This document shows positions 1 through 7,319 of a DNA stretch of 37,073 nt, piece after piece. The stretch comes from Granulosicoccus sp. Lineage in GTDB: Bacteria; Pseudomonadota; Gammaproteobacteria; Granulosicoccales; Granulosicoccaceae. Each line of letters begins with the position of its first letter. Within the stretch, counting starts at the first letter, position 1. The stretch is from positions 2,973-40,045 of the forward strand of contig JAHDGK010000043.1 in NCBI GenBank assembly GCA_020627685.1. Direction: 5' to 3'. A program made the position numbers and the translations under genes. Below the pieces are notes generated by a model that searched no databases, had not been told where the DNA came from, and saw only the letters and a list, made by a program, of their open reading frames with translations.

Positions 1-382
1 CTTCGTGCTCTTCGTGCTCTTCGTGCTCTTCGTGCTCTTCGTGCTCTTCGTGCTCTTCGTGCTCAGATTCCATGGAATTTTCGATGTGCACATCTGTTAG
101 CGAGCAATTGCCGCCGTTTAATGTAAACACAGCATCACCTTGTTGAAGTTGCTCAAGGGCCGCATCGACAAGGGCATGCTGTTCATCTGTGCTGGGCTTA
201 TGCTCAAAGCCGACGAGGTTGTCCCAAGGTGTATCTAATTCGAGAAATGCGTTGGAATCTGCGATGGCAACATTAAGTGATGCCAGTCCGTGTGCGTGAC
301 TGTCTAGTTCACGCTCAGTTTGCGCTGTGGCCACAGTAGAGACGCTCGCCACTGAAACAGCAAGCAATAGAGAAGATTTCAT
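1..382 (-). CDS. ZrgA-like (DUF2796) periplasmic zinc-binding protein, C-terminus cut by window
   Basis: Partial gene: the ATG at 380-382 is present and the reading frame runs off the left edge after 127 codons. The protein begins with a clear Sec signal peptide (MKSSLLLAVSVASVSTVATA, cleavage before QTERE). It then shows the DUF2796 hallmarks: HAHGLASLNVAI near the mature N-terminus, followed by LDTPWDNLVGFEHKPST. A stretch of at least seven Glu-His-Glu repeats then begins and continues past the edge. In known members (ZrgA of Vibrio) such a His-rich segment binds zinc in the periplasm and supports zinc uptake. A DUF2946-like His-rich gene lies 58 bp upstream on the same strand, probably in the same transcript. 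Family assignment is firm; the zinc role comes from family knowledge plus the His repeat. Confidence 0.85.
   Translation of the reverse strand, partial: MKSSLLLAVSVASVSTVATAQTERELDSHAHGLASLNVAIADSNAFLELDTPWDNLVGFEHKPSTDEQHALVDAALEQLQQGDAVFTLNGGNCSLTDVHIENSMESEHEEHEEHEEHEEHEEHEEHE
2..64. repeat. 9-bp tandem repeat (ttcgtgctc x7) encoding Glu-His-Glu
   Basis: Seven perfect head-to-tail copies of ttcgtgctc, continuing to the window edge. On the minus strand each copy is read in frame as GAG-CAC-GAA (EHE) inside the ZrgA-like gene. The unit is a multiple of three, so slippage would change the number of histidines without breaking the frame. Confidence 0.95.
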
Positions 383-440
383 TGTGTGCTCCTAAAAATT
401 GTTAAATGGCAACGAGTTGTTGCCGAATTTGAAAAATTTT

Positions 441-836
441 TCAGGCTTTCAATGGTGGGGCTCTAATGGCGTAGTTTCGAGTCGCTAACTGCTGGACAAT
501 CAACGAATTCGACGATGTTGCAATAACATCGTGAACCATAGGGTGTTCTATACGAACGTATGCCGCTAAACAGGAGCTTAGCGACAAATAGCTGTGGTAG
601 ATCGCGCAATCATTATGTATTGCCTGCGATTCCGCATGTTCATCGCCGTGATGTTCGTCGTGATGAGCTAACTCTGCGAATACGCATTCCACTTTTGCGG
701 AAAGCTCATCGCAGTGATGTGCTGCATGGACATCAAGCTGGAAATGACTGACAACGTGAACCTGCGCGGCTAGTTGGCTAATGCACAACGCCGCTACAAG
801 GAACAACCTTAGGAAAGTTTGCTGGTTCACGGGCAA
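441..836 (-). CDS. Small exported His-rich protein, DUF2946 / zinc-chaperone-like
   Basis: 131-residue protein with an N-terminal signal peptide (FLRLFLVAALCISQLAAQ). A His/Asp/Glu-rich central part follows (HVVSHFQLDVHAAHH, then HHDEHHGDEHAES). The C-terminus ends in RAPPLKA; a terminal RAPP motif is typical of the DUF2946 / 'ABC-type zinc uptake system zinc chaperone' group. Four cysteines are present. It precedes the ZrgA-like gene by 58 bp on the same strand, so the two probably form a zinc-responsive unit. The start is uncertain: the frame opens with TTG at 836, a GTG lies at 830, and neither has a good Shine-Dalgarno. No convincing Zur box was seen upstream. Assignment rests on composition and the C-terminal motif. 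Confidence 0.65.
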   Translation of the reverse strand: MPVNQQTFLRLFLVAALCISQLAAQVHVVSHFQLDVHAAHHCDELSAKVECVFAELAHHDEHHGDEHAESQAIHNDCAIYHSYLSLSSCLAAYVRIEHPMVHDVIATSSNSLIVQQLATRNYAIRAPPLKA

Positions 837-963
837 ACTATAGCTTGATTGACGCTATTTGTGGTTCTTCTTGGCCGGGATTGACCGGTGAATTTTTAAT
901 TACGCGATGGAATAGATTCCGCAGATGAACTAACGCTGAATCAAACCGTCCCCCGAATAGCCC

Positions 964-1980
964 TTAGCGAATAGGGGGGGCGTATATGAGGCCACCATTC
1001 GTCCAAAGCTCGTTGATGCCGCGCTCTAGCCCGACGGCTGTCTCGGGGCCGATGTGTTTGTCATAAACCTCACCGTAGTTGCCCACCTGCATGATAACTC
1101 TACTGCACCATTGCGGGTTAAGGCCCAAAGTCTCCCCGGTAATGCCTTCAGTTCCCAGCAAACGTCGTATGGCCGGTGTTGAACCTGTATCGCGACGACT
1201 GACATTCTCACTGTTTACACCGAGTTCTTCTGCGTTAATCATGCAGTTGAGTGTCCAGCGAACGATGTTTTCCCACTCACTGTCATCGTGGGCAACCATA
1301 GGCCCGAGTGGTTCCTTAGAGATGACCTCGGGAAGCACGACGTGAGCATCAGGCTGTGGAAACGTGGTACGAGTTGCGGCTAAAGCGGAACGGTCGGTAG
1401 TGATGGCTTTGCATTCGCCGTCGATGTATCCCTGGGCAGCTTCCGATTGATCATCAAAATAAACGGGGCGATAGCGTAAATCGCTTACGGTGAAAAAATC
1501 GGCTGCGTTAAGCTCTGACGTTGTGTCCCGGCTAACGCAGATGGGTTGATTGTCCAGTTCAAGAGCGCTACGAATGCCCGTGCGTTTCTGCACCATAAAC
1601 CCTTGGCCATCATAAAAGTTAACGCCGACAAAGTTTCCGTAGAAGGCGTTTCGTTCCAGTGTCCATGTCGTGTTGCGCGACAAAATATCGATGCTGCCCG
1701 TCTCGATAGCCGCAAAGCGTTCACCGGCAGAAACAGGGAACATCTCGACCGCTTCGGCATCGTTGAACACTGCCGCCGCGACTGCACGGCAAACATCAAC
1801 GTCAAATCCGCTGTATTCACCCAAGCTGTTGGCTCGTGCAAATCCTGTTAGTTGTTGATTAACGCCACAGCGCAATGCGCCGCGTTCAATAACTTCATCA
1901 AGCGTTGCCGCATTAACCGGAAGCGTCAGCGCAGATGCCAGAAGAATCGTAACGAATTTCATGGGTCTTATTTGAATCAT
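964..1980 (-). CDS. Periplasmic amino-acid-binding protein of an ABC transporter (AapJ type), orphan
   Basis: 338 residues, full length for the general L-amino-acid binding protein family (AapJ/YhdW). Signal peptide MKFVTILLASALTLPVNA, then TLDEVIERGALRCGVNQQLTGF and GEYSGFDVDVCRAVAAAVF, the family's usual opening. AGERFAAIETGSIDILSRNTTWTLERN and the C-terminal MQVGNYGEVYDKHIG region are also present. The first ATG (1980) lies two bases after the upstream gene's stop. The second ATG at 1962 gives a more compact signal peptide; neither start has a strong Shine-Dalgarno. No permease or ATPase partner (AapQ/M/P) is in the window. It sits instead at the end of a lipoprotein operon, so it may feed a transporter encoded elsewhere or act as a sensor ligand-binder. 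Confidence 0.85.
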   Translation of the reverse strand: MIQIRPMKFVTILLASALTLPVNAATLDEVIERGALRCGVNQQLTGFARANSLGEYSGFDVDVCRAVAAAVFNDAEAVEMFPVSAGERFAAIETGSIDILSRNTTWTLERNAFYGNFVGVNFYDGQGFMVQKRTGIRSALELDNQPICVSRDTTSELNAADFFTVSDLRYRPVYFDDQSEAAQGYIDGECKAITTDRSALAATRTTFPQPDAHVVLPEVISKEPLGPMVAHDDSEWENIVRWTLNCMINAEELGVNSENVSRRDTGSTPAIRRLLGTEGITGETLGLNPQWCSRVIMQVGNYGEVYDKHIGPETAVGLERGINELWTNGGLIYAPPIR

Positions 1981-1981
1981 G

Positions 1982-3049
1982 TTATTTCGGTGTGTAGTGA
2001 ATGAGCTCTACGGGGGTGGGGGAGTCGTCCGAAGCGTGGCGATAACTGGTGCGGGCGCAAGGCGCGATGTAAGCGGACTCAGTAGGAATGCCATAGCCCA
2101 CTAGCTCTTCTTCAACGCGTATGGCTCTGTTCATGGACGGCTGATCAGAGCCGTCTGCATCCTGACAGGCTTTAATGACCATAACGTCGTCATCACTGAA
2201 TTCTCGAACCAGTAAGCGAACGGCTTGTTTGTTCGCAGCACCCATCATTTGTGTTGAGTTGTTATCAAAAATCAGGACCGTACGTCGGTGCTTTCGATAC
2301 CTGGATAAATCAGGTGCGGAACGTTGAGCGTCAGATTCGAAAAACCGTTGTTTCGCCTGTGCGAAAACGAGCTCTTGCCGGGTTCGTTTGTCTTGCGGTA
2401 ATTCATCGAAATCGAACACATCCACCGTCTCGACGCGCAGATTAGGGTTGGCAACTCCGGTACTTTGCGCGCCACTAATAAAGGCGGTGTTGTTGCCCCC
2501 TTGTTCGGCAAATATGTTGTCTGATAAATCAATATCAGCGATGGAATCGGTGCCGCTAATTTTCATCAGTGACGAAGGAAATACCGCGTCGTTTTCAACG
2601 ATGTATTCACGCGATAAGCTCACCTTGCCCACGGCAAGCATATAGTCAGTGACTAAACCGGACTCGGTCTCTGACAGACGCTTGCTATAGGAGACATAGC
2701 GCCTGCCTTGATCTGCACTGACTAGCTGCAATCCGAAACCTGCATCTTCCATGGCACGGACAATCGCATGCCCGAAGCTTGTTACCGGTGCACTGATTTG
2801 CAAGGTTGCAGATTCAGGGCGCATCTCCGGAATTTGAACGAGGGTAGCCACAAGGTTTGTTGCAATGAGTTGTAAATGCGAGCGCTCCTGCGCTGACATC
2901 TCAGCCAGTACTTCTGGGCTTGCGGAAATTCGCGGCAATAGTGAGTCGACACTAACGCCCTTGGAATTATTAGAGGATGCGCACGCACTGATTAACAAGG
3001 CAGATGCTATGACAGATAGCGTTTTTTGTCGCACGTTGACGTTAATCAT
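1982..3049 (-). CDS. OmpA-like lipoprotein A (paralogue 1 of 3)
   Basis: Predicted 355-residue lipoprotein. The signal peptide ends in the lipobox LISAC (Cys about residue 23). An N-terminal module (about 60-160) carries ATLQISAPVTSFGHAIVRAM and LQLVSADQGRRYVSYS. The C-terminal OmpA-like region has NKQAVRLLVREF and MNRAIRVEEELVGYGI. I chose the ATG at 3049 rather than 3064: it overlaps the upstream stop as ATGA and has a GGAG six bases upstream. It is paralogous to the two neighbouring lipoproteins, more diverged in the C-terminus but retaining an Asp in ACQDADGS where OmpA-type domains have their TD motif. The TrbH-like feel of the N-terminal module is an impression. Likely outer-membrane anchored and periplasmic; function unknown. 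Confidence 0.75.
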   Translation of the reverse strand: MINVNVRQKTLSVIASALLISACASSNNSKGVSVDSLLPRISASPEVLAEMSAQERSHLQLIATNLVATLVQIPEMRPESATLQISAPVTSFGHAIVRAMEDAGFGLQLVSADQGRRYVSYSKRLSETESGLVTDYMLAVGKVSLSREYIVENDAVFPSSLMKISGTDSIADIDLSDNIFAEQGGNNTAFISGAQSTGVANPNLRVETVDVFDFDELPQDKRTRQELVFAQAKQRFFESDAQRSAPDLSRYRKHRRTVLIFDNNSTQMMGAANKQAVRLLVREFSDDDVMVIKACQDADGSDQPSMNRAIRVEEELVGYGIPTESAYIAPCARTSYRHASDDSPTPVELIHYTPK

Positions 3050-4146
3050 ACGTCTCTCCGCCACAGCTCCAATACAACGCCACGGTTAGGAAAGCGGTCT
3101 TCTGCGTTGACCGGCGCCCAGCAGCCTTCATCAAGAACGTTCTCTCGAGCAACGCCACGTGCCATTAGTGCTTCGGTGACGCGTTGTGCCCGGCCGAGCG
3201 CAAGCCCTTCATTGCCGATTTCAAGTGCAGTGGGGCCGTTGCTACAACCGATGAGGCTAACGACATCACCTTGCTGCAATTCATTTTCGACAAAGTGATC
3301 GATGAGTGACTTGTTGTTGCCACCGAGTATCATTGAGTCGTTGCCGAAAATGATGACTTGTTTGTGTACTTTTTCATAGTCATCCAACAATGAAGCGAAA
3401 GTTGATTCCGCGCCGTAGAAGAGGTTGTTAACTTCAATTTTGCTGGAGTTAAGCGCCTGTAAAGAAGGCCCGTCGATACTTTTTGCCGCGACCTGCTCAA
3501 CCAATTCAGGCGTGATCAATGAAATAATCGGGGCTTGTTCATCCAACCCAAGTGAAGCGACATATTGCGCTTGAGCCAGTGCAGGGTCGCTGACTTGTTT
3601 TCTGCTTGAGGCAATGTCTGTGACCGTTACGGGGGCTCTCGTTCCTGACAGCTTGTAGACACTGAGCGGTGCCACCATTTTTTTACTCACCAGTCGGTAA
3701 TCACGCGTTACCGATACCGCACCGACAGAGACAGAAAAGCTAATTTCATTGTCATTGCCGGCGCTCAATGGTTCGCGTGTATAGGACACGTAGTTAGCTC
3801 CCTGATCCGCACTAACTCTCTGAATGCCGAATCCTTCTTGTCCGAATAGGGTCATGAAGTATTGAAGCGTTGGATCGGAGTTGGCAGCACTGACTTGTAA
3901 GGTGGTATTCAAGGGATCGTATATTTGGGAGACGATACCGGCGAGATCTTCCACGATAGTGCTATCTATGTCGGAAGGCATAGTGGACTTCGATTGTGCA
4001 CCTATCGACTTAATCGCGTTAGAACCTTCGCTTAATTTTTCATTCAGCGTTGAGCAGGCGCTAACTACAAACACCATGCTTACCAGTAGAGTGCGCATGA
4101 ACCATAAACGCGGGCCTTTCTTATTACTCCAACTTAATGCTTGCAT
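3046..4146 (-). CDS. OmpA-like lipoprotein B (paralogue 2 of 3)
   Basis: Predicted lipoprotein of 366 residues from the ATG at 4146, or 350 from the ATG at 4098. The latter begins directly with a signal peptide (MRTLLVSMVFVVSAC) and could be the true start. The frame is open further upstream, but that sequence is not protein-like. The N-terminal module contains TTLQVSAANSD and FGIQRVSADQGANYVSYTRE. The C-terminal OmpA-like domain has NKSLIDHFVENEL, GCSNGPTALEIGNEGLALG and GRAQRVTEALMARGV. The C-terminal 90 residues closely match lipoprotein C on the opposite strand (shared VTEAL and LDEGCWA). It is first in the minus-strand unit and is coupled to lipoprotein A by an ATGA overlap. Function is unknown; an envelope or peptidoglycan-associated role is inferred. 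Confidence 0.78.
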   Translation of the reverse strand: MQALSWSNKKGPRLWFMRTLLVSMVFVVSACSTLNEKLSEGSNAIKSIGAQSKSTMPSDIDSTIVEDLAGIVSQIYDPLNTTLQVSAANSDPTLQYFMTLFGQEGFGIQRVSADQGANYVSYTREPLSAGNDNEISFSVSVGAVSVTRDYRLVSKKMVAPLSVYKLSGTRAPVTVTDIASSRKQVSDPALAQAQYVASLGLDEQAPIISLITPELVEQVAAKSIDGPSLQALNSSKIEVNNLFYGAESTFASLLDDYEKVHKQVIIFGNDSMILGGNNKSLIDHFVENELQQGDVVSLIGCSNGPTALEIGNEGLALGRAQRVTEALMARGVARENVLDEGCWAPVNAEDRFPNRGVVLELWRRDV

Positions 4147-4316
4147 CACGGTTTCCGTGTCTTTTTGTTTGATGACAGTTTCCCGATCATAGCTAATTGT
4201 TTGACGTTTCAGTAACAAACGTGAGTTTAAGCACGACAAGCGCGCACTGTGTGTCGATATACTGACGCTAACTGTGCATTGATAGCGCTGTGACTTAGCA
4301 AAGGATGTCGTTCTGC
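4147..4316. promoter_or_regulatory. Divergent promoter region between paralogous lipoproteins
   Basis: About 170 bp between the heads of lipoproteins B and C, so both transcripts must start here. It is AT-richer than its flanks and contains a TTGACG near 4200 within an imperfect GTTTG...CAAAC inverted repeat. I could not fix a -10 box with confidence. Confidence 0.45.
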
Positions 4317-5348
4317 ATGAAGAAAAGTCTTCCACTAATGTGTTGCATGGTTTCTGTGTGCTGTGTATTCCTTCTGTCAGCGTGTTCATCTTTGCATCCG
4401 ACCGAAGGCCATGTAAAAAGCAGCAACGAACCAACTACGCCTATAAACAGCAGCGCTATCGATAAGATTGCCGCTGATTTTGTGTCGGCTTTGATACAGA
4501 TACCCGGGTATGCACCGCAGTCCACAACCGTGCAAATTGAAAGGGCAAAACTCTCCGACGCCTTCACCAGCGCCATGCGCGATAAGCTCGAATTGTCAGG
4601 CTATGGCATTCGATGGGTCACCGCGCAAGGTGCTAGCAACTTATTTCAGTATCGACGCGAGAACGAAGCGTCAGATATTCCTGGGACACGCACGCGGTAT
4701 GAACTTGCGATAGGTGAAGTTGAGCTTCGCCGTACGTATGTGGGTGTTGAACAAGAGAATGCCGTTCAACCCATCACGCCGTTATACATCCGAGGTGCCG
4801 ATGCTTCCAAGGTTGTTTTAAACGATGCCGCATTTGCCAGGCAAAAACCTCAGACCAGCAAGAGCCGCCTGAGCGTAAGTGATGAGGTGAGTCCATTGTC
4901 AACGTGGGCCACAAAAGAGCAGAATGAAAATCCGTTGGCTATGCCGCTGGTTGCCTTGCCGACCGTTAGGAACGTTTTCGAACTAGGCGGGTCGAACCAC
5001 AGCGATGCACTTGCTAGCCACAGTATTGTTGTGGAACGACTACTCACGTTTTCAAACGACTCTCTTCGACTGGGAGCCGTCAATAAACAGATCATTCACG
5101 CTGTTGTCTCCGACTATGAAGCTGCAACAGATGTGTTTTCGGTACTGGGGTGTTCAATGGGGCCGACTGAGCTTAAAGGTGGTAATGCAGCTCTGGCACT
5201 TGGCCGGGCCAGCCGGGTTACAGAAGCGCTTTTGTTTGCAGGTGTAGCACCTGACAAGATTCTTGACGAAGGGTGCTGGGCAGGTGATAGTGGCAGCAAT
5301 ACGCTTCCTAAGCGTGGCGTTATATTGACACTTAACAGGCGAATGTGA
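4317..5348 (+). CDS. OmpA-like lipoprotein C (paralogue 3 of 3)
   Basis: 343-residue predicted lipoprotein; signal peptide MKKSLPLMCCMVSVCCVFLLSAC with lipobox LSAC. The ATG at 4317 is preferred over 4305 because an AAGGA at 4301-4305 precedes it and it gives a normal basic N-region. The N-terminal module carries TTVQIERAKLSDAFTSAM, YGIRWVTAQGASNLFQYRRE and LAIGEVELRRTY, aligning throughout with lipoproteins A and B. The OmpA-like C-terminus has NKQIIHAVVSDYE, GCSMGPTELKGGNAALALG and GRASRVTEALLFAGV, then LDEGCWAGDSG. It is divergently transcribed from its two paralogues and followed five bases later by a thioredoxin-fold gene. Function unknown; probably an outer-membrane lipoprotein facing the periplasm. 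Confidence 0.78.
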   Translation: MKKSLPLMCCMVSVCCVFLLSACSSLHPTEGHVKSSNEPTTPINSSAIDKIAADFVSALIQIPGYAPQSTTVQIERAKLSDAFTSAMRDKLELSGYGIRWVTAQGASNLFQYRRENEASDIPGTRTRYELAIGEVELRRTYVGVEQENAVQPITPLYIRGADASKVVLNDAAFARQKPQTSKSRLSVSDEVSPLSTWATKEQNENPLAMPLVALPTVRNVFELGGSNHSDALASHSIVVERLLTFSNDSLRLGAVNKQIIHAVVSDYEAATDVFSVLGCSMGPTELKGGNAALALGRASRVTEALLFAGVAPDKILDEGCWAGDSGSNTLPKRGVILTLNRRM

Positions 5349-5353
5349 AGTAA

Positions 5354-5857
5354 ATGATTGAGTCCCGGTTCATTCAGGCGTGTGTATTTAGATTGCCGCT
5401 TGCTCTTATCTTACTGCTGAGTATGGGGAGCGTCAGTGCGTTCCAGCTTCAAGCATTGGACAAATCTCGCGTCAATCTGCTCGATTACGTCGGAGACGGG
5501 CGGTGGACTTTGGTGATGTTTTGGTCGACAGATTGTATTCCGTGCGAGGAACAAAAGCCGATGATCGAAGACTTCCACCGAACCTACCAGGCCAGCAATG
5601 CCAAAGTGATCGGCATCGCTCTGGACGGAATGGAAAATTATTCCGGTATTAAAAAACTAGTCGATCTTCATCAGCCCACTTACCCGAATTTGGTGGTGTT
5701 CACCGATGTTTTCCATCGGCAATACCAGGAACTGACCAGCAAACAGTTCCGTGCTACGCCCACCTATTTATTGTTTTCCCCAACCGGGCAACTGGCAGGT
5801 ACCCGGGCCGGGAGAATAGAGCGAGCAATGCTCGATTCCATAGTGAGCGCTAAATAG
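5354..5857 (+). CDS. TlpA/ResA-like periplasmic thioredoxin-fold protein
   Basis: 167 residues with an N-terminal signal/anchor (about 10-29, ending SVSA). The thioredoxin fold follows: WTLVMFWSTDCIPCEEQKP holds the active-site Cys61-Ile-Pro-Cys64, and RATPTYLLF supplies the cis-proline (P136). The length fits the TlpA/ResA group of thiol-disulfide reductases acting outside the cytoplasm. It starts five bases after lipoprotein C and is probably co-transcribed. Since the paralogues contain a conserved Cys pair in the OmpA-like domain (GCS... and EGCWA), it may keep those in the right redox state (inference). Its 3' end overlaps the convergent xylB by 8 bp. Confidence 0.85.
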   Translation: MIESRFIQACVFRLPLALILLLSMGSVSAFQLQALDKSRVNLLDYVGDGRWTLVMFWSTDCIPCEEQKPMIEDFHRTYQASNAKVIGIALDGMENYSGIKKLVDLHQPTYPNLVVFTDVFHRQYQELTSKQFRATPTYLLFSPTGQLAGTRAGRIERAMLDSIVSAK

Positions 5858-7313
5858 ACAAATCCTGACTCATGATAGGAGCTAAGGATTGGTAAGTTGC
5901 CCTGTAGCGTTCGTGCAGTTCTACGAATTGACCATGCCGGCTATCAGGTTCGATTGTTTTTCGAGTGGCTGGAGCGCTGCATACTTGAAACGGATCAGCT
6001 TCTTCGGCGGCGATCAAACCTAAGCGAGCTGCTCCCAGACTGGCACCGTAGTCGCCATCGGCAGGGATATCCAGAGGCAGGCTTAAGGTATTGGAAATAA
6101 TCTGTAACCAGTACTCTGATTTAGCACCGCCACCAATAGCCGTGGCTCGATTCAGTTGAGTACCTGCGGACTGCAAGGCTAGATAACTATCGCGGAAAGC
6201 GAAGCTTACGCCCTGCATAACCGCTCGCACCATATCGGCTGTGTCTGTCGTGTGTTTTAAACCGACAAACACACCACGAGCATTGGCATCGTTAATCGGT
6301 GTTCTTTCTCCGCCCAAGTACGGCAGAAAGATTAAATCGGTTGGAGCCGCGTCGCGGTCTTGGACGGATGCTGCTAATTCAGCTGGCGTAGAGTTGACGA
6401 CTTTAGCCAACCAGTTAAGCGCGTCAGTGGCTGCCAGTATGACTCCCATTTGATGCCATGTATCGGGCAGGGCGTGGCAAAAAGCATGAACAGCACTTTC
6501 AGCGTTTGGCTGATAAGCATCATTTGCGGCAAATAAAACACCAGACGTACCCAATGATAAAAATGCGCTACCGCCGGCAACAGTACCCATACCGCAGGCA
6601 CTCGCCGCATTGTCTCCGGCACCACCTGCGATGACAACCTGGGGGCTCATGCCGTAACGTGCGGCCAATTCTTTTCGAAGTGTACCGGATGATTCTGTGC
6701 CTTCTACAAGCCATGGCATTTGCGACGCTTCCAAGTCCATCGCGCCGAGTAGATCGAACGACCATCGACGGTTAGCAACATCTAACCAACCGGTTCCGGC
6801 AGCATCGGACATGTCGGCAACATGTTCACCGGTTAACCAAAGTCTGGCGTAATCTTTTGGCAGTAACACTTTTGAAATACGAGCGAACGCATCCGGTTCA
6901 TGCTCTGCAACCCAGGCAACCTTAGGCGCGGTAAACCCTGGAAACAAGATGTTTCCGGCAATTTTGCGCGACTGTGCAGTGTCCAGACGGCTGGCTTGCT
7001 CATGGCTTCGGGTATCGTTCCAAAGCATGCACGGGCGGATAACTTCGTCTTTATTATCAATTAGGGTAGCGCCATGCATATGACCGGACAAACCAATGCC
7101 TCGGACTGCGGACAGCTCGTCTGCATGACTCGATTTAATGGCGTCCAGTGTCTGTTCTATTGCAGTAATCCAATCGGCCGGATTTTGTTCTGACCACCCA
7201 TCGTGCGGACGACTAACTTCAAGAGACGCTGAATGGCTGGCGACCATGCTCTGATTCTCATTCATCAGAACGGTTTTGACACTGGAGGTGCCTAGGTCAA
7301 TTCCCAAATACAT
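5850..7313 (-). CDS. xylB: Xylulokinase
   Basis: 487 residues, normal length for XylB of the FGGY kinase family, which phosphorylates D-xylulose to D-xylulose 5-phosphate in the cytoplasm. N-terminal phosphate-binding MYLGIDLGTSSVKTVL (Asp6), substrate-side GLSGHMHGATL and LWNDTRS, and the catalytic-Asp motif AGGAGDNAASACGMG (Asp234). The ATP-binding motif AIGGGAKSEYWLQI lies towards the C-terminus. It is last in the minus-strand arm of the xylose regulon, seven bases downstream of the CRTAC1-like gene, with GGAA about nine bases before the ATG. The pathway partner XylA is on the opposite arm. Specificity for xylulose rather than another ketose is supported by that context. Confidence 0.95.
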   Translation of the reverse strand: MYLGIDLGTSSVKTVLMNENQSMVASHSASLEVSRPHDGWSEQNPADWITAIEQTLDAIKSSHADELSAVRGIGLSGHMHGATLIDNKDEVIRPCMLWNDTRSHEQASRLDTAQSRKIAGNILFPGFTAPKVAWVAEHEPDAFARISKVLLPKDYARLWLTGEHVADMSDAAGTGWLDVANRRWSFDLLGAMDLEASQMPWLVEGTESSGTLRKELAARYGMSPQVVIAGGAGDNAASACGMGTVAGGSAFLSLGTSGVLFAANDAYQPNAESAVHAFCHALPDTWHQMGVILAATDALNWLAKVVNSTPAELAASVQDRDAAPTDLIFLPYLGGERTPINDANARGVFVGLKHTTDTADMVRAVMQGVSFAFRDSYLALQSAGTQLNRATAIGGGAKSEYWLQIISNTLSLPLDIPADGDYGASLGAARLGLIAAEEADPFQVCSAPATRKTIEPDSRHGQFVELHERYRATYQSLAPIMSQDLSI

Positions 7314-7319
7314 AATTTG

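Noticed and set aside
2-64. Short direct repeats that might suggest a CRISPR array
   Set aside because: The copies are 9 bp, head-to-tail with no spacers, and are in frame within a coding gene as a Glu-His-Glu tract.
560-751. Plus-strand ORF antisense to the His-rich zinc-chaperone-like gene
   Set aside because: No signal, motif or ribosome-binding site; the minus frame has a signal peptide and the RAPP ending.
4147-4434. Upstream extension of lipoprotein B to a 462-residue protein
   Set aside because: The extra residues lack protein-like composition and would bury the lipoprotein signal; the extension also crosses the divergent promoter and the start of lipoprotein C.
4295-4576. Minus-strand ORF opposite lipoprotein C
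   Set aside because: It lies antisense to a clear lipoprotein gene with paralogues and has no family-like sequence.
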